Shown: in pieces, positions 17,144 to 26,849 of the stretch | Layout of the letters: every line of letters starts with the position of its first letter | How positions within the stretch are numbered: position 1 is the stretch's first letter | Source: Cytophagales bacterium | GTDB taxonomy: Bacteria; Bacteroidota; Bacteroidia; Cytophagales; Microscillaceae | Assembly: GCA_013298075.1 (NCBI GenBank) | Contig: JAAFJG010000013.1 | Coordinates: forward strand, 1-64,000 | Direction of reading: 5' to 3' | Length of the DNA: 64,000 bases | Notes under the pieces: generated by a model | Seen by the model: the letters and a program-made list of their open reading frames with translations, nothing else | What the model was told of the DNA's origin: nothing | The model's database searches: none | Translations under genes and position numbers: made by a program

Positions 17144-20100
17144 ATGAACTTAAAGCTTTTTTTAATAGCATTTTTAGTATTCTTTTCTTTGTTATTTAAT
17201 TCAATATCAGCCCAAAATACCTTAGAAAAATTTGGAAAAAATAGAATTCAATACAAAAAATTTGAATGGAAATATATTAGCACACCTAATTTTGAAATTT
17301 ATTTTTATGACTCAGGCGTAAGACTTTCACAATTTGCTTCTCGACTTTTAGAAAATGATTTTACTGAAATTACAGATATGTTAGGTTTTCAACCCACCAA
17401 ACGCTCTCGTATTTTTTTGTATAATTCGATTGCTGATTTGCAACAGAGCAATATGGGTGTGCATGATGATGGATTGGTGATTGGTGGATTGACTGATTTT
17501 TTTAAGGCTCAAATTGAAGTGGCTTTTGTGGGAAGTGAAACTGATTTTAAAAAAGAATTAAGGCGTAGATTGGCTTTTATGTTGGTTCGTGAAATGATGT
17601 TTGGCGCAAATCTAAAAGATATGATTCAAAGTTCTTATTTAGGAAAATATAATGAATGGTTTTTGTTTGGCGTAGCAGATTATGTAGCAGAAGGCTGGTC
17701 GGCTGACATGGACGATAACATTCGAGATATGGTGCGTAAAAGACGTTGGAGAAAACCGCATTTGGCAAGTGGAAAAGAAGCAATTATTTTAGGGCATTCG
17801 ATTTGGAATTTTATTGCTGAAAAATATGGTAAAAATAATATCTCCAGTATTTTGAATGCTGCACGCATCACGCGCAACGAACGCTCAGGAATAGGCTATG
17901 CGTTGGGCGTAGATTATTCGGATTTTATTGATGATTGGGAAAATTTTTATACCATTCCTGCCAAAGAAACGCTCAAAAACTTAGTTGATGCTCCTTCTAC
18001 TTTACGATTAGCAGGAAAAAACAGACGTGGAAAAGTCTATAATCAATTACTTTTAAGTCCTGATGGAAGTAAAATTGCTTATTCTGAAAGCAAAAATGGA
18101 AAATATAAAATATTTACACAAAAAACAGGTTCTAAAAGAAGAAAAGTAATTTTTAAAGGCGGTTATAATGCTGTCAATCAAAGAGTTGATGAAGATATGC
18201 CTTTAATTTCTTGGCGAAATAATACAGATTTAGGCATTGTATATCAAAAAAAATCAAAATTATTTTTGTCTGTGTATAATACAAATCCGAGTAATTATAT
18301 TGTATTCAAAAAATATAAAAGAACTTATAAAAGAGAATTTGAATATTTTAATCATATCAGAGGTTTTGATTTTTCTGATAATGGCGAAAATATCGTTTTT
18401 AGTGCAGATAGAAAGCAAAATAACGAAGTGAAAATGGGTCAGAATGATATATTTATTTTTCAAATCAAAGAAAATAATTTAAAAGTTATTACTGATGATT
18501 ATTTTGATGATTTACAACCTGTTTTCTTGCCCAATTCTAATGCTACGATTGCTTTTAGTTCGAATCGTACTGATGATAGTTTGAAAAGTGTTACGCGTGT
18601 TACGCAAGGCAATTTTGGGAAAGAATTAAATAATTTTAATATTTTTATTTATAAAGCAAAAGTATCTAAAACAAGCGTTCAACGCATTACTAATACGTTG
18701 GGTATCAATACAAATCCTCGATTTTTGGACAATAAAAATATGGTTTATTTGAGCGAATCATCAGGAATTTATCAACTTAGAAAATATAATTTAGACGATA
18801 AAAAAGACGTTCAAATTACTAATTATTCACAAAGTATTAGAAAATTTGATTTATCACCCAAAGATAATAGTTTTATTTATTTGAGTTTGAATAAAAGACG
18901 TTTGTATCCAAATTATGTTCAAAACTTTGATTTTAAAACAGAAATAGCCGATATTTCAAAAACAGAAAGGGCATATTTACGTACACAACGCAATCCATTA
19001 TCTCGAATCGAAGAAGTAATTGAGCCTAAAAAAACGATAGATACATTAACCAAAAAAGTAGAAGTTCCTGTTGTTTCTGAATACGGAAAAGATGAAATAG
19101 ATACGGATAATTATCCTTTTGATGAAACAATCGTCAAAAAAGAGATAGATGTCATCGAGAAAAAACAAAACGAATTATTAGAAATTGCTAAAAAAGGACA
19201 AAATACAGAAATCAAAATAAAAGGACCTTTTGACTATACGCCCAAAGCACGATTTGAAAATGTTTTGACTACACTGCAAATTGATCCCATCAGAAGTGTA
19301 GGGATTCAAATCAATATGAGTACAGCCGATTTATTAGAAAATCATAAAATAAAAGGTGGTTTTGTGTATTATGCGGATTTTAAAAGTAGTGATTTTTTTG
19401 GAGAATATCAATATTTGGCAAAAAGATATGATTTGGGAATACGTTTTGATAGAAAAACGATTGCTATTAGTCAAGACGAACCATTAGTTGCACAAAGATA
19501 TAGTCTGAATCGTATTCAAACTACTTTTTCTTATCCAATTACTAATTTATTGCGTGCAAGTATTCACCCTTTTTATGCCAATACGATAACTACGAGTTTA
19601 GATAATCCTTTTGCTTTTCAAAATAAAGCACATTATGCAGGTGTGCGTGCCGAATTAGTCTATGATAAATCTATCGTTACAGGACAAAATATGATGTATG
19701 GCACAAGAGCAAAAGTTATTTTTGAAAATTATCAAGGTATTGCTGTCAATGAAGGTTTATCACGCCAAAATGTTAAACCAAAAGACTTAAATTTCTTTAA
19801 ATTAACCGCTGATTTGCGTCATTATTTTAGAATTCATAAAGATATAATTTTAGCAGTGAGGGGAACTTATGGACATTTTGGAGGAAATAGTCCGAAAAAT
19901 TTCTTGTTAGGTGGTATGGATAATTGGGTTTTTAATCAAAAAGAAACAGGTAGAGCTAATGACCCTTTAGCTATAGCCAGCAATTTGGATAATAGTAATT
20001 TATTATTTACCGAATTTGTTACCAATATGCGTGGGTATAATTATAATAAAATGTCAGGCGAAAATGTGATATTAGGAAATTTTGAATTGCGTTTGCCTAT

Positions 20101-20428
20101 TTTTAAATATATTTTTGGCAATAGAATTAGAAGCGGTTTTTTAAACAATTTGCAGTTAGTTGGGTTTTATGATATAGGAACGGCTTGGACAGGAATAAGT
20201 CCTTTCCAAAAACAAAATAGTATCAATACACGCACCATTGGCACAAATCAATCTGTATTTACTGCCTTAGTCAATGATTTTAAAAATCCTTGGTTGCAAG
20301 GCTACGGAGCAGGTTTGAGAACGATTGTTTTTGGATATTATGCTAAATTTGATGTGGGAATGCCTGTAGAAGATTTTATTGTAGGACCCGAACCAAAATA
20401 TTATCTAACCATTGGATATGATTTTTAG
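17144..20428 (+). CDS. Outer-membrane TolB-like propeller/beta-barrel protein
   Basis: A large secreted protein (signal peptide to AQ at about residue 24). The N-terminal part (about 40-270) resembles an M1/MA-type metallopeptidase fold, but I see no HExxH zinc motif: the equivalent position reads LVREMMFGANL, so it is probably inactive. The middle (about 290-620) has WD40/TolB-like propeller blades (LLLSPDGSKIAYSES, DFSDNGENIVFSADR, FSSNRTDD). The C-terminal 400 residues look like a surface-antigen beta-barrel ending in Phe (YLTIGYDF). Large proteins of this build occur across Cytophagales and are often named TolB-like. The role is probably at the cell surface but unproven. Confidence 0.75.
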   Translation: MNLKLFLIAFLVFFSLLFNSISAQNTLEKFGKNRIQYKKFEWKYISTPNFEIYFYDSGVRLSQFASRLLENDFTEITDMLGFQPTKRSRIFLYNSIADLQQSNMGVHDDGLVIGGLTDFFKAQIEVAFVGSETDFKKELRRRLAFMLVREMMFGANLKDMIQSSYLGKYNEWFLFGVADYVAEGWSADMDDNIRDMVRKRRWRKPHLASGKEAIILGHSIWNFIAEKYGKNNISSILNAARITRNERSGIGYALGVDYSDFIDDWENFYTIPAKETLKNLVDAPSTLRLAGKNRRGKVYNQLLLSPDGSKIAYSESKNGKYKIFTQKTGSKRRKVIFKGGYNAVNQRVDEDMPLISWRNNTDLGIVYQKKSKLFLSVYNTNPSNYIVFKKYKRTYKREFEYFNHIRGFDFSDNGENIVFSADRKQNNEVKMGQNDIFIFQIKENNLKVITDDYFDDLQPVFLPNSNATIAFSSNRTDDSLKSVTRVTQGNFGKELNNFNIFIYKAKVSKTSVQRITNTLGINTNPRFLDNKNMVYLSESSGIYQLRKYNLDDKKDVQITNYSQSIRKFDLSPKDNSFIYLSLNKRRLYPNYVQNFDFKTEIADISKTERAYLRTQRNPLSRIEEVIEPKKTIDTLTKKVEVPVVSEYGKDEIDTDNYPFDETIVKKEIDVIEKKQNELLEIAKKGQNTEIKIKGPFDYTPKARFENVLTTLQIDPIRSVGIQINMSTADLLENHKIKGGFVYYADFKSSDFFGEYQYLAKRYDLGIRFDRKTIAISQDEPLVAQRYSLNRIQTTFSYPITNLLRASIHPFYANTITTSLDNPFAFQNKAHYAGVRAELVYDKSIVTGQNMMYGTRAKVIFENYQGIAVNEGLSRQNVKPKDLNFFKLTADLRHYFRIHKDIILAVRGTYGHFGGNSPKNFLLGGMDNWVFNQKETGRANDPLAIASNLDNSNLLFTEFVTNMRGYNYNKMSGENVILGNFELRLPIFKYIFGNRIRSGFLNNLQLVGFYDIGTAWTGISPFQKQNSINTRTIGTNQSVFTALVNDFKNPWLQGYGAGLRTIVFGYYAKFDVGMPVEDFIVGPEPKYYLTIGYDF

Positions 20429-20468
20429 TTATATAAATTATTTTCTTGACCTAAAATAAATATCAAAA

Positions 20469-21068
20469 TTGGAATATAATAATTATAAAAATCTAAGACA
20501 AGCCTTAGAACGTTTAGAATTAGAGGAAACAGAATTAAATTTATTTCCAAATATTGAAAAAATAGAACCATCCGATTGGTTGAAAAAAGCATTAGAAATT
20601 GGGCAATTATTGCCACTTACAAATGAAAAAAGTAAATCAGAAAGAGTTATTTCTCCTATTTTATCTGAAATAGCGATGAGTTATTTAGAAAATTTGACTA
20701 TTTATTCGGGAGAGGATTTATATATTAATGAAAAAAAAGACCTCGCAGGTGCGTGTGATTTTTTTATTGCCAAACACAAAAAAAAGAGTGTAATGCAAGC
20801 CCCAATTATTACGATAGTTGAGGCAAAACAAGAAAATATGGACTATGGAAAAGGACAATGCGTAGCACAAATGTATGCAGCACAAATTTTCAATCAACAA
20901 AAAGAAAAACCACAGCCATATATATACGGTTGTGCGGTAACAGGTGATGCTTGGAAGTTTTTGAAATTAGAAAAAAACCAAGTCTATATTGATAATAAAA
21001 CATATTATTTATCTGAAATACCTCAAATTTTAGGTATTTTTCATCATATAATCAAATTTTATTTATAG
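20469..21068 (+). CDS. Conserved hypothetical protein, possible PD-(D/E)XK-like fold
   Basis: A 199-residue cytoplasmic protein. The pattern ERVISPILSE...GACDFFIAKH...ITIVEAKQENMDYGKGQCVAQMYAAQ resembles the restriction-endonuclease-like core (Asp ... Glu-x-Lys, here VEAK) seen in a widespread family of unnamed proteins in cyanobacteria and Bacteroidota. The frame starts at TTG (20469), which I accept because family members begin with a similar short helix before the LFPNI motif and the next ATG would remove that part. It lies 40 nt after the propeller-barrel gene and 38 nt before the CCG-domain gene. It is not part of a recognisable restriction system. Confidence 0.65.
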   Translation: MEYNNYKNLRQALERLELEETELNLFPNIEKIEPSDWLKKALEIGQLLPLTNEKSKSERVISPILSEIAMSYLENLTIYSGEDLYINEKKDLAGACDFFIAKHKKKSVMQAPIITIVEAKQENMDYGKGQCVAQMYAAQIFNQQKEKPQPYIYGCAVTGDAWKFLKLEKNQVYIDNKTYYLSEIPQILGIFHHIIKFYL

Positions 21069-21106
21069 AAAAAACAAAGAAAAATTATCGGAAAACAAAT
21101 ATAAAA

Positions 21107-21895
21107 ATGTCAGAAATTACATATAAAGTGCCTGTAATGGCAGAAATGAATGGAAAAATACCTGAAATATTATTTTGGGTAGGTTGTGCGGGGGCTTTTG
21201 ATAGTCGTTATAAAAAAGTAACGGTGGCTTTTGTCAAAATACTCAATCATTTGAATATTGATTTTGCTGTTTTGGGACCTGAAGAAACTTGCACAGGCGA
21301 TCCTGCGAAGCGTGCAGGCGATGAAATGACTTTTCAAATGCAGGCAATTCAAAATATTGAAACATTAAATATGTATCAAGTCAAAAAAATAGTAACGGCT
21401 TGTCCTCATTGTTTCAATACTTTAAAAAATGAATATCCTAATTTGGGTGGAAATTATGAAGTAATTCATCATTCTACTTATTTGCAACAACTTATCAACG
21501 ATGGAAAATTGAAAGTAGAAGGCGGAACTTTCAAAGGACAAAAAATTACTTATCACGATTCTTGTTATTTAGGGCGTGCCAACGATATTTATGAAGCACC
21601 CAGAAAAGTATTAGAAGAATTAGATGCGGATTTGGTAGAAATGAAAAGATGCAAATCAAAAGGTTTGTGTTGTGGTGCAGGTGGCGGACAAATGTTCAAA
21701 GAGCCAGAACCCGGCAATAAAGAAGTCAATCACGAAAGAATTGAAGATGCATTGGAAACAAACGCAAAAATTATTGCGGTTGCTTGTCCATTTTGTATGA
21801 CAATGATGACTGATGGCACAAAAAAGAAAAACGTAGAAGAAACTGTCAAAGTATATGATTTAGCAGAATTATTACTCGAAAACAACCAATGGTAA
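21107..21895 (+). CDS. CCG-domain (Fe-S)-binding protein, heterodisulfide-reductase-like
   Basis: A 262-residue cytoplasmic protein with two cysteine-rich CCG-type modules: WVGCAGAFDSRYKK...CTGDPAKR...ACPHCFNTLKNEYP, and HDSCYLGRANDIYEAPRKVL...GLCCGAGGGQMF...ACPFCMTMM. This is the catalytic Cys-rich domain of HdrB, GlpC and LutA-type proteins, which bind a special 4Fe-4S cluster and pass electrons to or from a quinone or disulfide. In other Bacteroidota a membrane-bound ferredoxin-domain partner often sits just upstream. Here it is a small PD-(D/E)XK-like gene instead. The flippase gene follows by 36 nt, so the two may share a transcript. Confidence 0.88.
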   Translation: MSEITYKVPVMAEMNGKIPEILFWVGCAGAFDSRYKKVTVAFVKILNHLNIDFAVLGPEETCTGDPAKRAGDEMTFQMQAIQNIETLNMYQVKKIVTACPHCFNTLKNEYPNLGGNYEVIHHSTYLQQLINDGKLKVEGGTFKGQKITYHDSCYLGRANDIYEAPRKVLEELDADLVEMKRCKSKGLCCGAGGGQMFKEPEPGNKEVNHERIEDALETNAKIIAVACPFCMTMMTDGTKKKNVEETVKVYDLAELLLENNQW

Positions 21896-21931
21896 ACGTA
21901 CATTTAAAAACCACAATTACAAATTAAAAAT

Positions 21932-23038
21932 ATGTCTGAAGAAAAACAACCGCAAGAAGCTGGTCAAGACTCAAAAATTTTAAAAACACTTAGTCCAAGA
22001 AATATCATTATTCCAATCATTATTGGTTTAGGATTGGCGGCTTATTGGTTATATTTAGATTTGAGTAATCCTGACTTTATTAAAAATTTCAAAAATCCAA
22101 ATTATTTTTGGTTAGGTATGGCTTTTATTGCTTTATTTATTCGAGATGGATTTTATATTTATCGCATTCGAGAACTTTCACGCCGAGCATTGAGTTGGGT
22201 AGGAAGTTTTTATACGATTATTTTATGGGAATTTTCGTCTGCGATTAGTCCTTCTGCGGTGGGTGGAACGGCTGTAGCTGCTTTTTTATTACTCAAAGAA
22301 GGCATTAGTTTTGGAAAATCTCTGGCGTATGTATTAGTTTCGGCTATTATGGACAATATGTTTTTCATTACACTTGGGGCAATTGTTTTGATTTTAGATG
22401 CCAATAACTTTTATCCGAATGGGATTTTTTATTTGGAAGGCATTGATCCTAGTTGGATTTCGTTGTTAAAAACTACGTTTTATACCAGTTATTCTGTGAT
22501 TGCAGCTTATACTTTATTGATGTTTTATGGTTTGTTTTATAAACCAACTGCTATCAAATGGCTATTTGTTAAAATTACTTCGATTGGTTTTTTAAAACGT
22601 TTTCAAAAAGCTGCTGAACACCAAGGTGATGAATTAGTGGTGGCTTCAAAAGAATTAAAAGGCATTGAATTTAGTTATTGGGCAAAAGCAATTATCTCTA
22701 CTGCGTTTGTTTGGATTTCTCGTTATGCTATTGTGAATTGTTTATTGGCTGCTTTTGTACCAACACTTGGCTTGGCAGAACACGGTATTATTTTCTCTCG
22801 CCACGTGATTTTATGGGTAGTATTGATTATTGCTTTTACGCCCGGTGGCTCTGGAATTGCAGAAGGAGCGTTCTTAAAATTTTATACGCCATTTGCATTC
22901 GGTATGACAGGTTTTATTGCTATTATTTGGAGAATGATTACTTATTATCCTTATTTAATTGCAGGCGTAATATTTTTACCACGTTGGTTAAGGAGAGTTT
23001 TTGTAGAACTTCCTAAATCTACTCCGCTTGAAAAATAG
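21932..23038 (+). CDS. UPF0104/lysylphosphatidylglycerol synthase-TM-like flippase
   Basis: A polytopic inner-membrane protein with 8-9 membrane segments of the LPG_synthase_TM family (MprF membrane half, AglD, YbhN). Visible marks: SSAISPSAVGGTAVAAFLLLKEG, where the family's conserved SxxPxxxGG-type motif occurs, and FTPGGSGIAEGAFLKFY near residue 308. No aminoacyl-transfer domain is present. It is probably a lipid flippase or transporter of an unknown lipid-linked substrate. A terminator follows 22 nt after the stop codon. Confidence 0.85.
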   Translation: MSEEKQPQEAGQDSKILKTLSPRNIIIPIIIGLGLAAYWLYLDLSNPDFIKNFKNPNYFWLGMAFIALFIRDGFYIYRIRELSRRALSWVGSFYTIILWEFSSAISPSAVGGTAVAAFLLLKEGISFGKSLAYVLVSAIMDNMFFITLGAIVLILDANNFYPNGIFYLEGIDPSWISLLKTTFYTSYSVIAAYTLLMFYGLFYKPTAIKWLFVKITSIGFLKRFQKAAEHQGDELVVASKELKGIEFSYWAKAIISTAFVWISRYAIVNCLLAAFVPTLGLAEHGIIFSRHVILWVVLIIAFTPGGSGIAEGAFLKFYTPFAFGMTGFIAIIWRMITYYPYLIAGVIFLPRWLRRVFVELPKSTPLEK

Positions 23039-23059
23039 ATTATTTTTTGTTTATTTCAT

Positions 23060-23100
23060 AAAAAACTCGTGTGTATGTGAAAATATGCACAAGTTTTTTT
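23060..23100 (+). terminator. Terminator after the flippase gene
   Basis: AAAAAACTCGTG pairs with CACAAGTTTTTT (one G-U pair), followed by a T run. Confidence 0.8.
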
Positions 23101-23185
23101 AATATTTGACTTTATTCTAATTTCATTCCATCTATATTTTCATAAAAAATATTGATAAGAATTTTTTTATTTAATAAAATAATAT

Positions 23186-23193
23186 TATTTTTG
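23186..23193 (+). promoter_or_regulatory. TAnnTTTG promoter element for the NucS-like gene
   Basis: TATTTTTG, 91 nt upstream of the ATG at 23285. The long leader in between has no clear structure. Confidence 0.5.
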
Positions 23194-23284
23194 CATAAAA
23201 TATAAACTTTAATATTAAAAATATGAACTTTTTAAATACGGTTTTTTATAAAATCTGAATATACAAATAAAAAATATAAATCTT

Positions 23285-24157
23285 ATGGCACGTAAAACGG
23301 CAATAGAAATTAGAAGAATAAAAGAAGCTTTTCTTACCAAAATTAGAAACCTAAATATGAAAATTACTCGAAACTCTTCTTTAGGAAATTCCTTTTATCT
23401 TGTCAATGAAGAAATATACATAGATATTGCTTACGCAAGTTTGAATTCTCGTAATGAATATTTTTTTGGTATCGAAAAGGAACAATTTAATAATGTATTT
23501 GAAAAAAATAAGAACTTTTATCAGATTTTTATTTGTGATGATGAAAATCAAGTCTTTATAATTCATGCTTCTTTATTAGATATAATCTTAAAAGATGATA
23601 AATCTACTACCCATGATGGTTATCAGCAATGGAAACCTATTATTAGACAAAAAGATGATATATTTATTATGCGTTTTTTTGGCACTTATGAAATTAATGA
23701 GCATCTAAATAATTTTAATTATTTTAAAAATAACGTTGTAAAAAAAGAAAATTTAAACAATAATGATATGAAAAGCGAAAATTTTATTAAAAATATCTTA
23801 GAAAAAGATATAAGTGTATTAAAACAAAATGGTTTAAAAATTGTAAAAAATCATCATAATCACGAGTCAGAAGTAGATTTGCTGTGTAAAGATGAAAATG
23901 GTTATATTACATTAATAATCAAAAAAAACAAAGTCGAAGATGAAGTAGTAGGACAACTTTTAAGAAGTATGGGCTGGGTACGTGAAAATTTATCTCCTAC
24001 TCAATTAGTAAGAGGATTAGTAATTGTTGCGTATGAAGGCGTAACAGAAAAACTAAGAAAAGCAGTCAAAGGAATACAAAGAGATGATAATTTAGTCCGA
24101 ATTTTATCTATCGACATCAATGCAAGCAATGAAATCAAAGTAGTAGAAAATGAGTAA
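23285..24157 (+). CDS. NucS/DUF91-like protein with altered active site
   Basis: A 290-residue soluble protein. The C-terminal part (about 195-285) matches the NucS-type endonuclease fold: HESEVDLLCKDENGYITLII, then EVVGQLLRSMGWVRENL and VRGLVIVAYE. The family core has Asp ... Glu-Leu-Lys. Here Asp (EVDLL) and Lys are retained, but aligning back from the VVGQ motif puts an Ile where the catalytic Glu should be (LIIKK instead of IELK). The N-terminal 150 residues resemble the restriction-associated binding regions of predicted DNA-binding proteins but I cannot name them. It may bind DNA without cutting. It stands alone, flanked by a terminator and a family A repeat. Confidence 0.65.
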   Translation: MARKTAIEIRRIKEAFLTKIRNLNMKITRNSSLGNSFYLVNEEIYIDIAYASLNSRNEYFFGIEKEQFNNVFEKNKNFYQIFICDDENQVFIIHASLLDIILKDDKSTTHDGYQQWKPIIRQKDDIFIMRFFGTYEINEHLNNFNYFKNNVVKKENLNNNDMKSENFIKNILEKDISVLKQNGLKIVKNHHNHESEVDLLCKDENGYITLIIKKNKVEDEVVGQLLRSMGWVRENLSPTQLVRGLVIVAYEGVTEKLRKAVKGIQRDDNLVRILSIDINASNEIKVVENE

Positions 24158-24384
24158 AAAATCAATCTCAAAAAGCTTTGAACAAAGTTGATAAGAGAGC
24201 ATCTAAAAAATAAATTACCTAGAAATATGAACATACATATAAAAATTTTTATTGAGTATAATATTTTTTACTTGCCCCCAAAACAACAAATAAATCATTT
24301 TTTTGAAAGTCAAAAAAAATAGAATCAAATTATTTTACACACTTTTAATTACAGTAACAAAATAATTAAAATTTTTGAAAAATA

Positions 24385-24485
24385 TAAATTCGAGAAACTT
24401 AGAGATTTTGGATAAAGCTAACTATTAAATTCATATTATCCTCCAGATAAATCTGGAAGCAATTCAAAAAATACATTTCAAAAAA
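24385..24485 (-). repeat. Family A dispersed repeat, reverse orientation
   Basis: Reads, on the plus strand, ggataaagctaac, then attatcctccagataaatct, ggaagcaattcaaaaa, the inverse of the family A left half. It sits between the NucS-like gene and recQ; no gene is seen in this roughly 400-base spacer. Confidence 0.8.
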
Positions 24486-24577
24486 AAAGGCATTTTCATT
24501 TTCCTCACAAAATTCCTAAAAACTATATTTTTTTTACAAAATTATTTTTTTTATTGTTACTTCAAAAAAATATAATT

Positions 24578-26542
24578 ATGTTTGCGGAGACTCACAAAAC
24601 AAAAAACGATAAGAAAATGACTATTCACGAAATTTTAGAAAAATATTGGAGTTTCAAACAATTTCGAACTCTCCAAGAAGATATTATTAATTCGGTTTTG
24701 GAAGGAAATGATACACTGGCTTTGATGCCCACAGGTGGCGGAAAATCTGTCTGTTTTCAAATTCCTGCTCTAAGTAAAAAAGGAGTCTGTATTGTGATTT
24801 GTCCTTTGATTGCATTGATGAAAGACCAAGTAGAACAATTAGAAAAAAGAGGAATTAGTGCGGCGTATATTGCCTCAGGAATGAGCCATAAATCGATAGA
24901 CAAAACATTGGATTTGGCTGTCAATGGACAACTTAAATTTTTATATGTATCCCCCGAACGCCTACAAACCGAACTCATGCGTGAACGTACCAAACGTATG
25001 AAAGTAAGTTTATTAGCCATCGACGAATCGCATTGTATTTCTCAATGGGGTTATGATTTTCGCCCTCCTTATCTTCAAATAGCAGATTTTAGAACCTTAA
25101 TTCCTGATATTACTTGTATTGCTTTGACCGCTACCGCCACTCCAAAAGTTTCCGAAGATATTCAAGAAAAATTATCATTCAAAAAAAATAAAAAAATATT
25201 TCAAAAAAGTTTTGCACGCGAAAATTTATCTTATTCGTCCATTTTAGAAGAAGGAAAAGAGCAAAAATTATTAAAAATTCTCAAAAATATCAAAGGAAGT
25301 GCCGTTGTATATCTGAGAAGCAGAATAAGAGTAGAAAAAATTACTAAATTTTTATATGAAAATAGTATTTCTGTCGATTTTTATCATGCAGGACTCGAAA
25401 CAGATATCAGAAATAAAAAACAAGAAAAATGGATAAAAGGTGAAACAAGTGTAATAGTGGCTACTAATGCGTTTGGAATGGGAATCGATAAACCTGATGT
25501 AAGAGTAGTGGTGCATTTAGATTTGCCCGATAATTTGGAGGCGTATTATCAAGAAGCAGGCAGAGCAGGGCGAGATGAACAAAAAGCCTATGCCGTTGTT
25601 TTATATACGCTGAAAGATTTGGAGGATTTGAGAAAAAAAACATGGCAAAGTTTTCCCAATATTGATACGTTGAAAAGGGTTTATCAAGCCATTGGCAATC
25701 ACTGTAATTTGCCGATTGGCTATGGAGAATTTGATAGTTATGATTTTGAGTTGCCTGAATTTTGTAATAAATTTTCTATTCCGATGCAAGATGCTTTTCA
25801 TTCTTTGAAAAGATTGGAAGAATTTGGATTGTTGCAATTTAATGAAAGTTATTTTCAGCCTTCAAAATTTATGTTTATTTTGAAAGATAAAAATTTGTAC
25901 GAATTCAAATTGACTACGCCCACCGCCCAACCAATTATTGAAGTTTTGTTGCGTTTGTATGGAGGAGTTACAGAAAATAATTTTGTTAGAATTTATGAAT
26001 CTGATATTGCCAACCATCTCAAAGTATCAATCAATCAAATCAAAAATCAATTAATGCGATTACAAGACCTGAACGTAATTACTTATCAACCTCAAAAAAA
26101 TAAAGCACAAATTATGTTGCTCACGCCAAGAATTGCTCACGAAAATTTACCTATTTCTTTGCCTAAATGGGAAACAAAAAAAAATAATGCCCTTGATAAA
26201 ATAGAAGCCGTTATCAATTATGTAACCCAAAATTTGAGATGTAGAACGCAAATTTTATTAGATTATTTTGGAGAAAAGTATAGTTTTTGTGGCGTGTGTG
26301 ATAATTGTATCCAAAGAAAAAAAGAAATCAAAAAATTGGCAGAAAATAATATCGATGACTTTCAAAAAATTAAAAATACTCTTATCAGTGGTGCGTTACC
26401 TATTAAAATATTAGTAGAAAAATTAGTCATCAATAATATAAACAATCAACAAGAAAAATATTATATAGATTTTATTCGAATTCTATTACAAAATCAAGTC
26501 GTAAGTTATCAAGAAGATGGACGTTTGAAATGGAATGAATGA
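24578..26542 (+). CDS. recQ: ATP-dependent DNA helicase RecQ
   Basis: A 3'-5' DNA helicase for recombination and repair. Motifs in order: LMPTGGGKSVCFQIPAL (Walker A), IVICPLIALMKDQ, AIDESHCISQWGYDFRPPYL (DExH plus the RecQ aromatic loop), ALTATATPKV, then VIVATNAFGMGIDKPDVR and YYQEAGRAGRDEQK (motifs V and VI), and the four-Cys zinc site CRTQILLDYFGEKYSFCGVCDNC followed by a short winged-helix region. There is no HRDC domain, so it is the short form. The frame also opens at a TTG (24554). The ATG at 24578 or the one at 24617 (MTIHEILEKYW), which matches the usual N-terminus, are more likely starts. Confidence 0.95.
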   Translation: MFAETHKTKNDKKMTIHEILEKYWSFKQFRTLQEDIINSVLEGNDTLALMPTGGGKSVCFQIPALSKKGVCIVICPLIALMKDQVEQLEKRGISAAYIASGMSHKSIDKTLDLAVNGQLKFLYVSPERLQTELMRERTKRMKVSLLAIDESHCISQWGYDFRPPYLQIADFRTLIPDITCIALTATATPKVSEDIQEKLSFKKNKKIFQKSFARENLSYSSILEEGKEQKLLKILKNIKGSAVVYLRSRIRVEKITKFLYENSISVDFYHAGLETDIRNKKQEKWIKGETSVIVATNAFGMGIDKPDVRVVVHLDLPDNLEAYYQEAGRAGRDEQKAYAVVLYTLKDLEDLRKKTWQSFPNIDTLKRVYQAIGNHCNLPIGYGEFDSYDFELPEFCNKFSIPMQDAFHSLKRLEEFGLLQFNESYFQPSKFMFILKDKNLYEFKLTTPTAQPIIEVLLRLYGGVTENNFVRIYESDIANHLKVSINQIKNQLMRLQDLNVITYQPQKNKAQIMLLTPRIAHENLPISLPKWETKKNNALDKIEAVINYVTQNLRCRTQILLDYFGEKYSFCGVCDNCIQRKKEIKKLAENNIDDFQKIKNTLISGALPIKILVEKLVINNINNQQEKYYIDFIRILLQNQVVSYQEDGRLKWNE

Positions 26543-26674
26543 ATGAATGAATGAATGATTGTATTTCTCTAAAATTTTTATTGATTTTTAATTTCTGTTA
26601 TTTTTTTGGTTATTAAAAACTACTCATCATCAAAAAATATTTTTACTTTTTTTTGAAATAAATATCTTTTTTTT

Positions 26675-26729
26675 GTTTTTCATTTGGAGCTATCAATATT
26701 GAATACTTGACAAACTCCAAATGAAAAAC
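26675..26729 (+). terminator. Long-stem hairpin after recQ
   Basis: GTTTTTCATTTGGAG pairs perfectly with CTCCAAATGAAAAAC across a 25-nt loop. The rest of the 300-base gap is AT-rich and holds no gene. Confidence 0.7.
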
Positions 26730-26849
26730 TTCTGTAAATGAAAAACTTCTGCGAATAAAAATTATTACAAGTTTTTTAACTATCAAAGAACAAAACCACC
26801 CAATTTTTTGTTTTCTATAAAAAAGATAAATTCAATAAAATATAAAAAA

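Noticed and set aside
17144-20428. Active metallopeptidase call for the large propeller/barrel protein.
   Set aside because: No HExxH motif in the peptidase-like region; only the fold-like pattern remains.
26533-26556. Six GAAT units across the recQ stop codon, possible phase-variation tract.
   Set aside because: The stop codon TGA lies within the second and third units, so adding or removing a unit does not change the encoded end of RecQ in most cases.
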